Positions 31,388 through 41,782 are shown, counted from the stretch's first letter. The stretch: DNA of 64,000 nt from Undibacterium parvum (GCF_003955735.1 NZ_CP034464.1:1860001-1924000); one strand, 5' to 3'. Translations and numbers: made by a program. Notes: generated from the sequence alone by a model not told the origin.

Positions 31388-32343
31388 TTGCTAACGGCGC
31401 TCACCCACCCATCCCCTTCATCGCGACCGCCGATTACGCCAAAACCGGGCAATGGATAAGCGCTCTGCAACAGGCCATGCCGCAAGAGCAGATCGTCGCC
31501 TTCAACAGCTTAAGCGAGCAACAAAGGCAGAGCTGCCAACTGGCCATTGTTGCCAATCCTGATCCCGCCGACATCCTGCGTCTACCGCAACTGGTCTGGC
31601 TGCACAGCGTCTGGGCGGGCGTTGAGCGTCTGCTGGCCGACCTCGGGACTAGCGACTTGAAAATTGTGCGACTGGTCGATCCGCAATTGGCCGACACCAT
31701 GGCAGAAGCGGTACTGGCCTGGGTCTTGTATTTGCACCGGGATATGCCCGGCTACGCGCGTCAGCAAAAACAAAATTTGTGGCAGCCACGTGACTACATC
31801 AAACCGCAAGACAAAACCGTCAGTCTGCTCGGTCTGGGTGCCTTGGGTGAAGCGGCCGCACTACGCTTGCTGGCCGCGGGTTTTAAAGTGAATGGCTGGA
31901 GCCGCAGCAAAAAAAATCTCGAGCACGTGACTTGCTTTGGAGGGCTAGACGAATTGCCGCAGATGCTAGCCAAGACCGATATTCTGGTCTGCCTGCTGCC
32001 CTTAACTGCCGACACCAAGGGTCTGCTCAATGCTGCAACACTGGCTTGCCTGCCCAAAGGCGCGGCACTGATCAATTTTGCGCGAGGTGCCATCATCGAA
32101 GACGCCGCCTTATTGGCAGCACTAGACAGCCAGCAGCTTAGGCACGCAGTGCTCGATGTCTTCAGCCAAGAGCCGCTGCCACCGCAACAAGCGTATTGGC
32201 AGCACCCGCAAGTGACGGTATTGCCGCATATCTCTGCGCCCACCGATCTGGCCACTGCGGCTGCCATCGTGGCTGGCAATATTGCCCGGTACAGAAAAAA
32301 TGGGCAATTGCCAAACAGCGTGGATAGCCTGCGCGGTTACTGA
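31384..32343 (+). CDS. ghrA: 2-hydroxyacid dehydrogenase, glyoxylate/hydroxypyruvate reductase A type
   Basis: 319 residues from the ATG at 31384. A longer reading from 31294 runs through the structured leader and is rejected. The NAD(P)-binding motif is LLGLGALGEAAALRLLAAGF; the catalytic residues of the D-2-hydroxyacid dehydrogenases are seen in LINFARGAII (Arg), DVFSQEPLP (Glu) and VLPHISAPTD (His). The overall pattern and the N-terminal VWLHSVWAGVERLL match GhrA, which reduces glyoxylate and hydroxypyruvate. The start overlaps the stop of a 22-codon leader ORF. Confidence 0.88.
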   Translation: MIANGAHPPIPFIATADYAKTGQWISALQQAMPQEQIVAFNSLSEQQRQSCQLAIVANPDPADILRLPQLVWLHSVWAGVERLLADLGTSDLKIVRLVDPQLADTMAEAVLAWVLYLHRDMPGYARQQKQNLWQPRDYIKPQDKTVSLLGLGALGEAAALRLLAAGFKVNGWSRSKKNLEHVTCFGGLDELPQMLAKTDILVCLLPLTADTKGLLNAATLACLPKGAALINFARGAIIEDAALLAALDSQQLRHAVLDVFSQEPLPPQQAYWQHPQVTVLPHISAPTDLATAAAIVAGNIARYRKNGQLPNSVDSLRGY

Positions 32344-32446
32344 AAGCGCTCAAACACAATAATCCGGCAAAGCAGACTAAAATAGGCATAATCAGGCGCT
32401 TACAGCACTCGCATCGTCAGTCGTCCATCACCAACAAGGCAGATGT

Positions 32447-33142
32447 ATGTTTCCTCATTTAAAACCGCTATTGATACTGGCTCTCACGCTGTCGGCAGCG
32501 ACTTGCCTGGCGGATGATTTTTCTGACGGCGTCGCCTGGTATGCAGAAGAAGACTACCCTGCCGCTGCTGCCGCATTTCAAAAAGCCGCCGACAAGGGCA
32601 AAGCCGATGCCCAATTCAATCTGGGCTTGATGCTACTCAAGGGTGAAGGCCTGGCGCAGGATTACTCAAAGGCGATGGCACTATTTCAGCAAGCCGCCGA
32701 TCAAGGCAATGCACGCGCGCAGCTCAATCTGGGGCGCATGTATGCCAAGGGGCAGGGAGTCATCGCCAACCATGCCAGGGCCCTGCCCTGGTTCAAAAAG
32801 TCAGCGGAACAAGGCTATGCCGATGCTCAGTACAGCCTGGGCATATTGTATGTTTCGGGTATAGGCGCGCCACGCGATTATCGCAAAGCCTATGAGTTGT
32901 TTTTGGCGGCCGCCGAGCAAGGCAATGCCAGCGCCCAATATCAACTCGGCCTGATGTACTTCAAGGGCAAAGCAGTCACGGTGAATCTGGTGGAAGCCTT
33001 AAAATGGCTGATACTAGCGGCCGATTACCCTGAGGCGATTTCCTATCGCAGTTATGCCGAAAAAAACATGAGCAAGCAGGAAATTGCCGAAGCAAAAAAA
33101 TTAGCTCAAGAGTGGGAAGCTAGTCCCGCTGAAAAACCCTGA
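32447..33142 (+). CDS. Exported Sel1-repeat protein
   Basis: 231 residues. Signal peptide (LLILALTLSAATCLA), then four to five Sel1-like repeats of 36 residues, each with the A-x-x-x-LG-x-x-Y/M-x-x-G pattern (ADAQFNLGLMLLKGEG, ARAQLNLGRMYAKGQG, ADAQYSLGILYVSGIG, ASAQYQLGLMYFKGKA). Such proteins are scaffolds for protein-protein contacts in the periplasm. The next gene starts 42 bp later and may be cotranscribed. Partners are unknown. Confidence 0.9.
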   Translation: MFPHLKPLLILALTLSAATCLADDFSDGVAWYAEEDYPAAAAAFQKAADKGKADAQFNLGLMLLKGEGLAQDYSKAMALFQQAADQGNARAQLNLGRMYAKGQGVIANHARALPWFKKSAEQGYADAQYSLGILYVSGIGAPRDYRKAYELFLAAAEQGNASAQYQLGLMYFKGKAVTVNLVEALKWLILAADYPEAISYRSYAEKNMSKQEIAEAKKLAQEWEASPAEKP

Positions 33143-33184
33143 GCGGATAGTCGCTTAGCATCTTCACGATCTTCGAAAGTAGCA

Positions 33185-33895
33185 ATGACCATCACAGAAT
33201 TACCCTACCGCGCCAGCACAGAACAATGCTGCGCCTGGTTAGAACAGCACACCAACAGCGCATGGAACTTAGCCCGCTTATTAGCACAAGGTCTGACCCC
33301 GCATGTCTGGTTAGACTATGACGCCAGCTATCCCGAACTATTTGGCGAGGCCAACGGCGGCTACCCAGCCCCCATCATGTTTGAACAAGATACCCAAAGA
33401 CTGGCCGCTGGCAGCGAAGATGTGCTCATCACGTTTACCAAGGACGCCGATAAAATTCCTGTGCAACTTGCTTCTCCCGGGATACGCAGGCCGCTCAGCG
33501 ATTTACGTTTCTATAAAAAAGAGATCGTGCGTTTGCTGCATGCCTTAAATAAGCCGACCGAAGCGGAAAAAACGGCGCCGGAAAAATCGAAAGTAGCGCA
33601 ACAAGGCATCAACCGGGAGCAAGTATTAAGCGCGTTTGCCGCCATGCTCAAGATCGACCTAGACAAGGCGCTCACCAGCGAAATCGGGGTGTTCGGTGAC
33701 GAGGGCGCAAAAATCAAGGGAAATGCGCGCGGGAGTAAAAAGAATACCTTGTGGAATCCGGTGACTCTGGCGCTAGGATTAAACGACAGCTACCGGGTGC
33801 CGATGGCACGTTTAAGCCGTGCCTTTGAAGAGCAGGATAGCCTGCTAGAGTGGCGCGAGAACTGGCTGCAATCGCTAGATTTACTCGGCGAGTAA
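33185..33895 (+). CDS. Hypothetical protein with helical C-terminal domain
   Basis: 236 residues with no signal peptide. The first 115 residues form one apparent domain (YRASTEQCCAWLEQHTNSAWNLARLLAQGLTPHVWLDYD, then SPGIRRPLSDLRFYKKEIVRLLHAL), followed by a Lys/Glu-rich linker and a second helical domain (NREQVLSAFAAMLKIDLDKALTSEIGVFGDEGAKIKG, then NTLWNPVTLALGLNDSYRVPMARLSRAF). The second part reads like the small helical domains found in phage or plasmid-derived proteins of Burkholderiales, but that is only an impression. It follows the Sel1-repeat gene by 42 bp. No function is proposed. Confidence 0.75.
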   Translation: MTITELPYRASTEQCCAWLEQHTNSAWNLARLLAQGLTPHVWLDYDASYPELFGEANGGYPAPIMFEQDTQRLAAGSEDVLITFTKDADKIPVQLASPGIRRPLSDLRFYKKEIVRLLHALNKPTEAEKTAPEKSKVAQQGINREQVLSAFAAMLKIDLDKALTSEIGVFGDEGAKIKGNARGSKKNTLWNPVTLALGLNDSYRVPMARLSRAFEEQDSLLEWRENWLQSLDLLGE

Positions 33896-33933
33896 GCCGC
33901 GCTGTCAGCCAGCTAAAAGAGAACCTCTAAAAA

Positions 33934-34055
33934 GGGAACTTCTAAAAACCCGTTAATCGGGATGCAGCGCAAGGCGCAAACAGGAGCAATACGTCGGTAT
34001 TGCGAGGATTTGCAACGCTGCGATGCGCCCGAGTATAGGGTTTTTAGAAGTTCCC
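33934..34055. repeat. Dispersed repeat B, copy 1 (122 bp)
   Basis: Terminal inverted repeats GGGAACTTCTAAAAACCC and GGGTTTTTAGAAGTTCCC. A copy of exactly the same length is at 52262-52383, and a diverged relative is at 41617-41723. No coding capacity. Confidence 0.9.
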
Positions 34056-34067
34056 AAAATGGAAGGC

Positions 34068-34165
34068 GCATATTCCATGCGGGCTGCAGGCCAATATGCC
34101 GCCAACAGCCGCATATCCATTGCGGCTAGCCGCTGCGGATCTTAGTATTTTGATTATCCGCAGCG
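34068..34165. repeat. Dispersed repeat C, copy 5, with extra hairpin
   Basis: GCATATTCCATGCGGGCTGC followed by a diverged second half, then CGCTGCGGAT (34131-34140) pairing with ATCCGCAGCG (34156-34165). It lies directly after repeat B copy 1, downstream of HMG-CoA lyase. Confidence 0.75.
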
Positions 34166-34178
34166 CGTCTTAAGTAAC

Positions 34179-35093
34179 TCAGCCCAGACGCTTTGCAGCC
34201 AATGCATTGCCGGCACGGCTGACTGCCTTACGTCCCAGATGCGTAGAGATAAACTGACCGGCATCGACTACCGCATCCAAATTAATTCCGGTCTGTATGC
34301 CAAGACCTTGCAGCAGAAACAGCACGTCTTCGGTCGCGACATTGCCGGTCGCGCCCTTGGCGTAAGGGCAGCCGCCCAGGCCTGCCACCGATGAATGAAA
34401 AATCGAGATACCGACTTCCAAACTGGCATAAATATTCGCCAGCGCCTGACCATAGGTATCGTGGAAATGTCCCGATAAACTCGCAATCGGAAAATCCTGC
34501 GCCACCAGTTGCATCACGTGCTGTACTTGTAGCGCCGTGCCCACGCCTATGGTGTCGGCGATATCAATCTCATCGCAGCCCAGATCGCGCAAACGCTTCA
34601 CCACATCGGCGACGCTGGCCGGAGCCACCTCACCTTGGTAGGGGCAACCGAAGGCGCAGCTAATACTACCGCGCAGACGGATATTATTCAGCTTGGCGGC
34701 CGCTGCCACTTCTGCAAAACGCGCTATCGATTCAGCGATAGAACAATTAATATTTTTCTGAGCAAAGGCCTCCGAGGCTGAGCTAAAGATCACCACCTCA
34801 TCAGCACCGGCCGCCAACGCGGCTTCAAAGCCCTTCATATTCGGCGTCAGCACCGAATAGATCACGCCAGGCTTGCGCGCAATACCGGCCATCACTTCCG
34901 CGGAAGTTGCCATCTGCGGCACCCACTTAGGCGAGACAAACGAAGCCGCTTCGATATTGGCGAAACCAGCTGCTGTCAGCCTATCGACCAAGGCGATCTT
35001 GATCTCAGCAGGGATGGTTTCTTTCTCGTTTTGCAGGCCATCACGCGGCCCCACTTCAACGATTTTGACTTGTTGTGGCAATGCGCTTTGCAT
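34179..35093 (-). CDS. mvaB: Hydroxymethylglutaryl-CoA lyase
   Basis: 304 residues. The enzyme splits HMG-CoA to acetyl-CoA and acetoacetate, the last step of leucine breakdown. Landmarks: VKIVEVGPRDGLQNEKETIPAEIK at the N-terminus (substrate and metal-binding Asp), SGHFHDTYGQALANIYASLE (metal-binding His pair) and the signature loop GLGGCPYAKGATGNVATEDV with the catalytic Cys. It is the last gene of the cluster in transcription order, 84 bp after the carboxylase alpha subunit. Known in this pathway as liuE. Confidence 0.97.
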   Translation of the reverse strand: MQSALPQQVKIVEVGPRDGLQNEKETIPAEIKIALVDRLTAAGFANIEAASFVSPKWVPQMATSAEVMAGIARKPGVIYSVLTPNMKGFEAALAAGADEVVIFSSASEAFAQKNINCSIAESIARFAEVAAAAKLNNIRLRGSISCAFGCPYQGEVAPASVADVVKRLRDLGCDEIDIADTIGVGTALQVQHVMQLVAQDFPIASLSGHFHDTYGQALANIYASLEVGISIFHSSVAGLGGCPYAKGATGNVATEDVLFLLQGLGIQTGINLDAVVDAGQFISTHLGRKAVSRAGNALAAKRLG

Positions 35094-35177
35094 GTGAATT
35101 TCCTCGGCTAATTCTTGATTGGCGATAGGATTAATGGATCGCGCTCAGCCTGACGGAAGAGCGCATTCCAAACCGCA

Positions 35178-37175
35178 CTAGTCTTGCTTAAAGCTCAGCA
35201 ACGGTGCGCCTTCGGTAACTTGATCGCCGACTGAGTACAGCACTTCATCGACCACGCCATCATGCGGTGCAGCGATCGTGTGTTCCATCTTCATGGCTTC
35301 CATGATCACCAGCGCATCGCCTTTTTTCACTTCTTGTCCGGCTTGCACCATCACCGCAACGATCTTGCCCGGCATAGGTGCAGTCAGGCGACCGCCTTCC
35401 GCTTCAGCTTCACCGGCATGCGCCAGCGCATCTTTGTAATGCAAATTGGTGTGCGCACCCTGGCTAAACACATGAAAATGCTCGCCGTCACGCACTACCG
35501 TGCCCTGCACGGTCTGCTCACCTATCTTGAGCGTGATATCGCTGCCATCGACCTTGGCCAGCGTCACTAAGGCGCTTGCCGTACCGGCCTGCACTTGCCA
35601 GCTGCGCTCCAGATAAGTCACTTGCACTTGATGCGTCTGCGTCTCTTCATCAAACTGCAGCGCACGTTGCAGATTGCTATTCATGCGCCAGCCCTGGCTG
35701 CTTTGCCATGGGTCGTCACCAGATTTTTTCTCGGACAACAATAGCGCTACGCTGGCCAGCGACAGCACGGCCAATGATGCAGGCACCTGTTCAGGAAATA
35801 ACTCAGCTTGATTGCGCTCGATCAGACCGGTGTCCAGATCGGCGCCGGAGAATGCGGTGCTCTCTATCAGGCGCTTGAGGAAAGCGATATTCGATGACAA
35901 GCCGACGATCTGATACTGCGACAAGGCTTGCGCCATGCGTGCCAGCGCCTCGGTTCTGTCCTTGCCCCAGACTATCATCTTGGCGATCATAGGATCGTAA
36001 AACGGCGAAATACTATCGCCTTCACGCACGCCGCTGTCGATGCGGAAAGCTGCAGGATCAGCGCTACCACCGAGTTCAAAATTCACCGCAACTGGGGTGC
36101 GCGCATGGCGCAAAGTACCTATCGATGGCAGGAAACCTTTTTCAGGATTTTCGGCATACACACGCGCTTCGATGGCATGGCCATGGATCTTCAGTTCTGA
36201 CTGTTGCAAAGGCAGTTTTTCACCGGCAGCGACGCGCAATTGCCATTCGACCAGATCGGTACCGGTGATCATTTCTGTCACCGGATGCTCAACTTGCAGG
36301 CGGGTGTTCATCTCCATGAAATAGAAAGAGCCGTCCTGATTGGCGATGAACTCGACCGTACCGGCACCCACGTAACCGACTGCCTTGGCGGCCGCCACTG
36401 CCGCTTCGCCCATGGCGGCGCGGCGCTCTGGCGGCATGCCCGGAGCCGGGGCTTCTTCTAATACTTTTTGATGGCGGCGCTGTACCGAGCAATCACGTTC
36501 GAACAGATACACGCAATCGCCATGGGTATCGGCAAACACCTGGATTTCGATATGGCGCGGACGCTGTAGATATTTTTCTGCCAAAACTTTGTCGTCACCA
36601 AACGAACTGATCGCTTCGCGTTTGCAGGACGCTAAAGCCGCTTTGAAATCGAGGCTGTTTTCGATCACGCGCATGCCCTTGCCACCACCGCCAGCACTGG
36701 CTTTGAGCAAGACCGGGTAACCGATACGGTCGGCCTCGTTCTGCAACAAATCGGCATCCTGAGTCTCGCCATGGTAGCCAGGTACCAAAGGCACATTGGC
36801 TTTTTCCATCAACGACTTGGCGGCAGATTTGCTACCCATGGCGCGTATCGCCGAAGCTGGCGGGCCGATAAACACCAAGCCAGCCTTGGCACAGGCATCA
36901 GCAAAATCGGCGTTTTCAGAAAGAAAACCATAGCCAGGATGGATCGCCTGCGCACCAGTTGCCAGCGCCACCTGAATAATCTTATCGGCGCGCAAATAAC
37001 TTTCCTTGGCCGGCGCAGGTCCGATCAAAATGGCTTCATCGCAGACCGCCACATGCTTGGCATTAGCATCGGCTTCAGAATATACCGCCACAGTTTTGAT
37101 ACCCATACGGCGGGCGGTAGCGGCAACACGGCAGGCGATTTCGCCACGATTGGCGATCAGGATTTTGGTGAACAT
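35178..37175 (-). CDS. liuD: Methylcrotonyl-CoA carboxylase, biotin-containing alpha subunit
   Basis: 665 residues from the ATG at 37175; a start at 37202 adds nine residues outside the family pattern. The biotin carboxylase domain (FTKILIANRGEIACRVAATARRMG, the ATP loop KASAGGGGKGMRV, and EMNTRLQVEHPVTE) covers residues 1-445; a biotinyl domain at the C-terminus carries the biotinylated Lys in VIMEAMKMEHTI. With LiuB it carboxylates 3-methylcrotonyl-CoA. It is separated from liuB by the biotin operon and liuC. Other acyl-CoA carboxylase alpha subunits share this layout; the neighbouring mvaB and liuB point to MCC. Confidence 0.93.
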   Translation of the reverse strand: MFTKILIANRGEIACRVAATARRMGIKTVAVYSEADANAKHVAVCDEAILIGPAPAKESYLRADKIIQVALATGAQAIHPGYGFLSENADFADACAKAGLVFIGPPASAIRAMGSKSAAKSLMEKANVPLVPGYHGETQDADLLQNEADRIGYPVLLKASAGGGGKGMRVIENSLDFKAALASCKREAISSFGDDKVLAEKYLQRPRHIEIQVFADTHGDCVYLFERDCSVQRRHQKVLEEAPAPGMPPERRAAMGEAAVAAAKAVGYVGAGTVEFIANQDGSFYFMEMNTRLQVEHPVTEMITGTDLVEWQLRVAAGEKLPLQQSELKIHGHAIEARVYAENPEKGFLPSIGTLRHARTPVAVNFELGGSADPAAFRIDSGVREGDSISPFYDPMIAKMIVWGKDRTEALARMAQALSQYQIVGLSSNIAFLKRLIESTAFSGADLDTGLIERNQAELFPEQVPASLAVLSLASVALLLSEKKSGDDPWQSSQGWRMNSNLQRALQFDEETQTHQVQVTYLERSWQVQAGTASALVTLAKVDGSDITLKIGEQTVQGTVVRDGEHFHVFSQGAHTNLHYKDALAHAGEAEAEGGRLTAPMPGKIVAVMVQAGQEVKKGDALVIMEAMKMEHTIAAPHDGVVDEVLYSVGDQVTEGAPLLSFKQD

Positions 37176-37241
37176 GATGGTTTCTTTCTGATAAAAATAC
37201 ACGCCCCAGGCTCTCGTGAAGCCGGGGATTATTCTTTACTT

Positions 37242-38261
37242 TTAATTGCAGCTACCGGCTTTTGCTTCGACTTTTCCACGTGTTTTCAAACCCAATTTGG
37301 CCAGCAAGACGCGGTCGTCTTCGGCATCCGGGTTGCCGGTAGTGAGCAACTTGTCGCCGTAAAAAATTGAGTTAGCGCCTGCCATGAAGCACATCGCCTG
37401 CACCGCTTCGCCCATCTGTCGGCGGCCAGCGGATAAGCGCACCCGTGCTTTTGGCATGGTCAGGCGCGCTACTGCGATAGTGCGCACAAATTCCAAAGGA
37501 TCGAGCGGATCTAGACCATGCAAGGGTGTGCCCTCTACCTGCACCAAATGATTCACCGGCACCGATTCTGGGTAAGGATTCAGGTTGGCTAATTGGGCGA
37601 TCAGACCGGCGCGCTGGCGACGCGATTCGCCCATGCCGACGATACCGCCACAGCAGACTTTCAGGCCGGCAGTACGAACATGGCCGAGGGTATCGAGGCG
37701 ATCTTGATAATCACGGGTAGAAATCACATTATCGTAAAACTCGGGCGCGGTATCCAGATTATGGTTGTAGTAATCCAGACCGGCAGCGGCTAAACGCTGG
37801 GCTTGTGCTTCTTCCAGCATACCCAAGGTGGCGCAGGTTTCCAGCCCCAGGGCTTTGACTTCGCGCACCATGGTTTCGACTTTTTCCATGTCACGCTCTT
37901 TCGGCGAGCGCCAGGCAGCACCCATGCAAAAACGGGTCGCGCCGTTTTCACGGGCGGCTTTCGCCGCATCTAGCACTTCACGCACATCCAGCATTTTTTT
38001 TGCTACCACGCCGGTATCGTAACGTGCCGCTTGCGGGCAATAACCGCAATCTTCTTCGCAGCCGCCGGTCTTGATCGACAGCAGGGTCGCCAACTCAACG
38101 TCGCCATCCGGGAAGTTCTCGCGATGCGCTTGCTGCGCCTTAAACATCAACTCGTTGAAAGGCAAATCGAAGAGTGCCAGCACATCGTCGACGGGCCAGA
38201 TTTCAGCCTCTAGCGCTTTGACCGGAGCTTGGAAATTTAATGGAGAGGCGTTCTGTTGCAT
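37242..38261 (-). CDS. bioB: Biotin synthase
   Basis: 339 residues. Radical SAM enzyme that inserts sulfur into dethiobiotin. The SAM-binding cluster motif is [14 protein letters not shown] (CxxxCxxC), and the conserved [11 protein letters not shown] and [34 protein letters not shown] segments are present. It is the last gene of the bioA-bioF-bioD-bioB operon, 24 bp after bioD, and is followed 66 bp later by liuD, so read-through into the carboxylase gene is possible. Confidence 0.97.
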   Translation of the reverse strand: MQQNASPLNFQAPVKALEAEIWPVDDVLALFDLPFNELMFKAQQAHRENFPDGDVELATLLSIKTGGCEEDCGYCPQAARYDTGVVAKKMLDVREVLDAAKAARENGATRFCMGAAWRSPKERDMEKVETMVREVKALGLETCATLGMLEEAQAQRLAAAGLDYYNHNLDTAPEFYDNVISTRDYQDRLDTLGHVRTAGLKVCCGGIVGMGESRRQRAGLIAQLANLNPYPESVPVNHLVQVEGTPLHGLDPLDPLEFVRTIAVARLTMPKARVRLSAGRRQMGEAVQAMCFMAGANSIFYGDKLLTTGNPDAEDDRVLLAKLGLKTRGKVEAKAGSCN

Positions 38262-38285
38262 GATTCTTCCTTTACTTCAAAATAT

Positions 38286-38978
38286 TTAGTGCGTCAAAAA
38301 TTCTAAATTCAAAAACCCGGCGGCAGCCTGTGCCGTCGGGGTCGCTAGGCGTGGTATCTGGCCCAGCAAGGGCGCGTCTATACGCGCTCGCAAAGCCGCC
38401 AGATTTTGATCTGGGTACAACATAGTGTCATCGACGGTATTCGCAACCCAGCCGGCCAACTTCAGGCCGCGCGCGGCAATCGCCTGCACCGTCAGCAAGG
38501 CATGGTTGATGCAACCTAGGCGCATGCCCACCACTAAAATGACTGGCAAGCCTAAAGTTTGCGCCATGTCGGCAGTGTCTATGTCGGCATTCAAGGGGAC
38601 GCAAAAACCGCCTACCCCTTCGACGATCACGGCATCGGCCTGCTGCGTCAAAGCTTGATAACAAGTCTGAATATGCGCGCCGGAAATCTGCAGATTTTCC
38701 AGCTCAGCCACAATATGCGGTGCTGCCGGAGTCTGCATTAAATACGGTGCCACCAACTCGGGCGCGGCACGTACACTGGCAGCCGCCATCAGGGCATCGA
38801 CATCTTCGTTATGCCAAACGCCGTCTATCAGATCGGCACCGGCGGCGACTGGCTTCATTCCTAGGGTACTGAAACCTTGCTGCGCCAACGCCAGCAACAG
38901 CGCGCTACTGACCAAGGTCTTGCCGATTTCGGTATCGGTGCCAGTCACAAAATAATCATGTGGTCGTTGCAGCATCAT
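38286..38978 (-). CDS. bioD: Dethiobiotin synthetase
   Basis: 230 residues from the ATG at 38978, which overlaps the bioF stop as ATGA and has GGAGG in good position. A further upstream reading to 39017 is not needed. The P-loop [23 protein letters not shown] and the substrate loop [10 protein letters not shown] are typical, and [11 protein letters not shown] is the second conserved block. It closes the ureido ring of dethiobiotin using ATP and CO2. Confidence 0.96.
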   Translation of the reverse strand: MMLQRPHDYFVTGTDTEIGKTLVSSALLLALAQQGFSTLGMKPVAAGADLIDGVWHNEDVDALMAAASVRAAPELVAPYLMQTPAAPHIVAELENLQISGAHIQTCYQALTQQADAVIVEGVGGFCVPLNADIDTADMAQTLGLPVILVVGMRLGCINHALLTVQAIAARGLKLAGWVANTVDDTMLYPDQNLAALRARIDAPLLGQIPRLATPTAQAAAGFLNLEFLTH

Positions 38979-40165
38979 GCCCTCGCCTCCAGCGTGTTCA
39001 CAGCATCGAGCAGGCAAGCCACGTCGTCGTGCGTATGCGCGGCCGACAAGGTAATGCGTAGTCTGGCAGTGCCATCGGGCACGGTAGGCGGGCGTATCGC
39101 CGGCACCCAGATGCCCTGCTCATACAGGCTGGCAGCGGCGCGCATAGACTCGGCATTGTCACCGATAATGATGGGCTGCACGGCGGTCGTCGATGGCATC
39201 AAAGTCCAGCGTTGCAGGCGCAGATCACCGCGCACTTGCGCGATCAGCTCTTGCAGATGGAGGCGTCGCGCATGGCCTTCGGCGCCACCGATAATATCCA
39301 GACTAGTCAGCAAGGCATGCGCCAGCGCAGGCGGTGCGGCAGTTGTGTAAATATACGGGCGCGCTTTTTGCACCAGCCAGTCGATCACGGTGGCATGCGC
39401 CGCCACAAAGGCGCCACCGACACCGGCGGCTTTGCCCAGCGTGCCCATGTACACCAGATTTGGCGAACGCAGATTGAAATGCTCGAGCACACCGCGACCG
39501 TGTTCACCCAAGGCTCCAAAGCCGTGGGCGTCGTCGATCACCAGCCAGGCATTATGCTGTTCACACAGTGCCAAAATAGCGGCCAAAGGTGCCAGATCGC
39601 CGTCCATGCTAAACACACTGTCAGTGACAACTATCTTAGTAGCTGCGGTACTCGCTTCCAGTAAACTTTGCAGCGCCTGCACCTGGCCATGCGGATACAC
39701 GTGCACCTGTGCACGCGAGAGCTTGGCACCGTCTATCAGCGAAGCATGATTAAGGCTTTCTGAAAAAATCTCGGTAGCACGTCCCGACACCGCAGCCAAG
39801 CCGCACAAAACCGCCAGATTAGCCATATAGCCGGTGCAAAAATACAGCGCACGGCATGCATCTATATGCGGTGCCATAAAATCGGCCAGACGCTCTTCCA
39901 GAATGGCGTGAGCGCGGCTGTGGCCACTAATCAGATGCGAGGCGCCGCTACCTACCCCATACAGGCTGGCGCCTTGCTGCAGGGCTGAGATAATTTTCGG
40001 ATGCGCTGCCAGACCCAGGTAATCATTGCTGCAAAACGCCAGCACCGGATTACCATCAACTGTCACACGCGGTGCGCAGGCGGTGTCAGCGGTGCGACGG
40101 CGACGGCGCAGGCTCTTGGCATTGAGGACCTCAAGCTGTGCTTCTAATTGATCTAACAAAATCAT
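38975..40165 (-). CDS. bioF: 8-amino-7-oxononanoate synthase
   Basis: 396 residues. PLP enzyme joining pimeloyl thioester with alanine. Landmarks: [79 protein letters not shown] and the PLP-Lys segment [15 protein letters not shown]. Its ATG overlaps the bioA stop (ATGA) and its own stop overlaps the bioD ATG, so the three genes are tightly coupled. Confidence 0.97.
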   Translation of the reverse strand: MILLDQLEAQLEVLNAKSLRRRRRTADTACAPRVTVDGNPVLAFCSNDYLGLAAHPKIISALQQGASLYGVGSGASHLISGHSRAHAILEERLADFMAPHIDACRALYFCTGYMANLAVLCGLAAVSGRATEIFSESLNHASLIDGAKLSRAQVHVYPHGQVQALQSLLEASTAATKIVVTDSVFSMDGDLAPLAAILALCEQHNAWLVIDDAHGFGALGEHGRGVLEHFNLRSPNLVYMGTLGKAAGVGGAFVAAHATVIDWLVQKARPYIYTTAAPPALAHALLTSLDIIGGAEGHARRLHLQELIAQVRGDLRLQRWTLMPSTTAVQPIIIGDNAESMRAAASLYEQGIWVPAIRPPTVPDGTARLRITLSAAHTHDDVACLLDAVNTLEARA

Positions 40166-41526
40166 GCTGAAACCCCGTTCGCTAATTCACCCAAAACCTG
40201 ATTAAATACTTTCAGTGTGGTGTTGCCGAGATCAGCAATTTCCTTGTCGTTCAAGATATACGGAGGCATCAGATACACGGTTTTTCCTATCGGGCGCAAC
40301 AACAATTCGTGTTCCAGCGCAGTGCTGAAAAAACGCCGTGAAAAACTACTGGCAGCGGCATCATCGACAACGGCATCAAAGGCCCAGATCATGCCCTGCT
40401 GACGGAAATTCTCTACCTTCTCGTGCTGCGCCAGTGGCTGCAAAGCCTTGCTTATGCTGGCAGCTTTCAGGCGATTTTGTACTAGCACATCATCATTTTC
40501 AAAAATCTCTAGGGTCGCCAGCGCGGCGCGACAAGCCAGCGGATTGCCGGTGTAGGAATGCGAATGCAAAAATCCGCGACGCACATCGCTATGGTAAAAA
40601 CCCTGATAAATTTCATCGCGCGTCATCACCAGCGAGAGCGGTAGATAGCCGCCACTGATGCCTTTCGAGAGGCAGACAAAATCCGGCCAGATGCCCGCGC
40701 TTTCACAAGCAAAGAAAGTGCCGGTGCGACCACAACCGACCGCGATTTCATCGGCGATCATATGCACCTGATACTGGTCGCATAGAGAGCGCACCAGTCG
40801 TAGATATTCGGGATCATGCATCGCCATGCCGGTAGCACATTGCACCAGCGGCTCTATGATAACGGCGGCGATTTTACCAGCACGTTCCTGCATGCAGCGC
40901 TCCAGATCAGCGGCAGCATGACGCGCTACGTCAGCAGCGCTCTCGCCTGCTAGCGCTTGCCGTGCATCGGGTGACGCCACTACATGCGCCTTGTTTAGCA
41001 AAGGGCCGTAAGCGTCGCGGAACAGCGCCACGTCAGTCACCGCCAAAGCGCCTATGGTTTCGCCGTGATAACTGCCCTTGAGGCAGATAAATTCTTGTTT
41101 TTCAGCCTGACCGCTGTTGCGCCAGAAATGAAAACTCATCTTCAAAGAAATTTCGGTGGCAGAAGCGCCATCGGAAGCGTAGAAACAATGCCCCAGCACG
41201 CCGCCGGTTAGGGCTGAGAGTTTTTCCGACAGTCGCACCACAGGTTCATGGGTGAAGCCTGCCAGCATCGCGTGCTCCAGCTTATCGAGTTGATCTTTGA
41301 GTGCCGCGTTGATGCGCGGATTGGCGTGGCCAAACAAATTGACCCACCAGGAACTGATGCCATCGAGATAGCGTTTGCCTTCGGTATCAAACAGCCAGGC
41401 ACCACGACCGTGGCTGACCGGTATCAGCGGGACAGTCTCGTGGTGCTGCATCTGCGTGCAAGGGTGCCAGACGCTTTTCAGGCTACGTGCTACCCAGTCA
41501 GATTGTTGATTTTGATTCAATGCCAC
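40162..41526 (-). CDS. bioA: Adenosylmethionine-8-amino-7-oxononanoate aminotransferase
   Basis: 454 residues. Class III aminotransferase making 7,8-diaminopelargonate from S-adenosylmethionine. Landmarks: [69 protein letters not shown], and the PLP-Lys in [17 protein letters not shown]. First gene of the bio operon. The upstream gap to liuC (256 bp) holds only repeats, so the operon promoter must lie among or in them; no BirA or BioR site is obvious. Confidence 0.97.
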   Translation of the reverse strand: MALNQNQQSDWVARSLKSVWHPCTQMQHHETVPLIPVSHGRGAWLFDTEGKRYLDGISSWWVNLFGHANPRINAALKDQLDKLEHAMLAGFTHEPVVRLSEKLSALTGGVLGHCFYASDGASATEISLKMSFHFWRNSGQAEKQEFICLKGSYHGETIGALAVTDVALFRDAYGPLLNKAHVVASPDARQALAGESAADVARHAAADLERCMQERAGKIAAVIIEPLVQCATGMAMHDPEYLRLVRSLCDQYQVHMIADEIAVGCGRTGTFFACESAGIWPDFVCLSKGISGGYLPLSLVMTRDEIYQGFYHSDVRRGFLHSHSYTGNPLACRAALATLEIFENDDVLVQNRLKAASISKALQPLAQHEKVENFRQQGMIWAFDAVVDDAAASSFSRRFFSTALEHELLLRPIGKTVYLMPPYILNDKEIADLGNTTLKVFNQVLGELANGVSA

Positions 41527-41546
41527 TCCCTATTTTTAAAGCCACT

Positions 41547-41605
41547 GCGCAATATCCATGCGGCTTACAGGCCATTTTGCTCTGCGAAGGCGCATGGATA
41601 CTGCC
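41547..41605. repeat. Dispersed repeat C, copy 6
   Basis: GCGCAATATCCATGCGGC and GCGCATGGATACTGCC form the two arms, immediately upstream of bioA. Confidence 0.65.
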
Positions 41606-41616
41606 TTATCACTATT

Positions 41617-41723
41617 GGAAATTTCTAAAAACCTAAAAAAGCTATTCTGTGCCTCTGCGGAAAAGCTTTTCCTTGCATTTATTACCATCACGGCTTAGGG
41701 ATTTTTAGAATTTAGAAGTTTCC
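41617..41723. repeat. Diverged relative of repeat B
   Basis: Starts GGAAATTTCTAAAAACC and ends TTTAGAAGTTTCC, similar to the ends of repeat B, but with a different interior that includes the perfect palindrome GGAAAAGCTTTTCC (41659-41672). Confidence 0.55.
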
Positions 41724-41782
41724 TTCTGCAATGCAGAGGGCAAATTATACACAGTGGGCAAACTGGCCCGTTTTGCTAAGGC

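Noticed and set aside
36771..37370. A 199-codon plus-strand ORF opposite liuD and bioB
   Set aside because: It spans the ends of two real genes on the other strand and reflects their codon bias.
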